A DNA stretch of 64,000 nucleotides from Roseivirga sp. (GTDB lineage Bacteria > Bacteroidota > Bacteroidia > Cytophagales > Cyclobacteriaceae): NCBI GenBank assembly GCA_021404565.1, contig JAAWWF010000008.1, forward strand, positions 186,001 through 250,000, in the 5' to 3' direction. The number at the start of each line of letters is the position of its first letter. Position 1 is the stretch's first letter. The position numbers and the translations under genes were made by a program. Shown one piece after another: positions 63,485-64,000 of the stretch. The notes beneath the pieces were generated by a model. It saw nothing but the letters and a program-made list of their open reading frames with translations. It searched no databases and was not told where the DNA came from.

Positions 63485-64000
63485 ATGCTGAGTTTTTGGG
63501 AACGTGAGTCGTTTACGGAATATGACTTCCTGATTATCGGGGGAGGAATTGTGGGGCTTTCTACTGCCATTGAGTTGAAAGAGACACATCCCCACACCAA
63601 TGTTGCCGTGGTAGAAAGAGGTGTGTTTCCTTCTGGTGCCAGTACACGGAATGCAGGCTTTGCCTGTTTTGGTTCCCTTACTGAGGTGCTTTCCGATTTG
63701 GAGAAACTGCCGGAAGCAGCGGTTTTTAAGCTGGTAAAACGGAGGTGGGATGGACTTCAGCTCCTGAGAACCCGGCTTGGGGATGAAGTTATTGATTATC
63801 AAAATCATGGGGGTTATGAACTGTTACAAACTGAGAGTCAGCTTGGAGCACTAGAGCAGGCGGATCGTGTCAACTCATTGCTCAAACCACTGTTTGAGCA
63901 TGATGTTTACCAGAATGTACCCGAAAAAACGCCAGCCCTCGGCTTTGATACTAACCGGGTGAAAGGTCTCGTTTTCAATCAATATGAGGCTCAGATTCAT
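63485..64000 (+). CDS. FAD-dependent oxidoreductase, DAO family (partial)
   Basis: The open frame runs from the ATG at 63485 to the right edge (172 codons, no stop). MLSFWERESFTEYDFLIIGG is followed by a dinucleotide-binding GGGIVGLSTAIEL (GxGxxG at 19-24), VVERGVFPSGASTRNAGF and later GGYELLQTE, as in amino-acid or glycine-oxidase-like DAO flavoproteins that bind FAD. The ATG at 63481 reads into a stop after eight codons. The substrate-binding and C-terminal half are outside the window, so the exact enzyme cannot be named. Confidence 0.8.
   Translation, partial: MLSFWERESFTEYDFLIIGGGIVGLSTAIELKETHPHTNVAVVERGVFPSGASTRNAGFACFGSLTEVLSDLEKLPEAAVFKLVKRRWDGLQLLRTRLGDEVIDYQNHGGYELLQTESQLGALEQADRVNSLLKPLFEHDVYQNVPEKTPALGFDTNRVKGLVFNQYEAQIH

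Noticed and set aside
63481-63507. ATG at 63481 as start of the FAD oxidoreductase
   Set aside because: That frame stops after eight codons; the ATG at 63485 opens the long conserved frame.
63428-63808. Minus-strand open frame opposite the FAD oxidoreductase
   Set aside because: It is the antisense shadow of the GGGIVGLSTA-containing flavoprotein frame, which has clear domain evidence.

Overview
The window looks like a chromosomal segment of a Bacteroidota bacterium, most likely of the order Cytophagales. The basis is protein content: type IX secretion (T9SS) C-terminal sorting domains of both the A and B kind, LytTR/LytS-type two-component systems, MacB-like permeases with N-terminal prefix domains, a long-form HisG with bifunctional HisB, DUF3667, DUF2911 and DUF983 proteins, and several promoters with the TAnnTTTG -7 box typical of this phylum. 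I cannot name a genus or species. I saw no rRNA, tRNA, CRISPR array or prophage.

Layout. 1-4205 (+): the end of a membrane-anchored regulator, a membrane protein with an HExxH motif, and a GntR(YtrA)/ABC/permease/permease operon. 4336-13473 (-): an AraC regulator with small redox or membrane genes, a DUF885 lipoprotein, a YbbP-like permease, a PPOX-type flavoprotein and an SnoaL/DUF4440 protein. 13615-22274 (-): a PadR-led operon of three MacB-like permeases with an unrelated small Roadblock-like gene embedded in it. 22435-31285: DUF983, an AraC regulator, T9SS-exported proteins, a GH113-like membrane glycosidase, menB, and a REP-associated tyrosine transposase (RAYT) beside a 29-nt palindrome. 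31638-36156 (+): hisGDCB, preceded by a 21-residue histidine-rich leader peptide whose start codon lies about where transcription should begin. 36243-42295: a divergent module with an ECF sigma factor and TPR anti-sigma factor on one side, and three small unknown proteins plus a large periplasmic TPR-CHAT (caspase-like) protein on the other. 43550-49140 (+): a second PadR-led pair of MacB-like permeases with a different prefix domain. 49795-54449 (+): guaA, a TPR/substrate-binding-like protein and hemL. 54586-63435 (-): DUF3667, unknown and NTF2-like genes; an operon of an exported ADP-ribosylglycohydrolase, a membrane-anchored peroxiredoxin-like protein, a LytS-type kinase and a LytTR regulator; then DUF4287/DUF5655, DUF2911 and DUF4442 genes. 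63485-64000 (+): the start of a FAD-dependent oxidoreductase.

Most notable. (1) The his leader: five His codons within eight, ending inside a perfect 9-bp hairpin, with a TAnnTTTG promoter 7 nt before the ATG. (2) The sigma / anti-sigma / CHAT module: the CHAT domain and the anti-sigma TPR domain are both predicted to be periplasmic, so caspase-like cleavage of an anti-sigma factor is a plausible but unproven mechanism, reminiscent in logic of TPR-CHAT/Csx30/RpoE in type III-E CRISPR, although there is no CRISPR here. (3) Three copies of a REP-like palindrome (core GACCACT-3 nt-AGTGGTC) at gene 3' ends, two of them bracketing one gene. (4) A 162-bp block about 98% identical between two otherwise diverged permease genes, which suggests gene conversion confined to the prefix domain.
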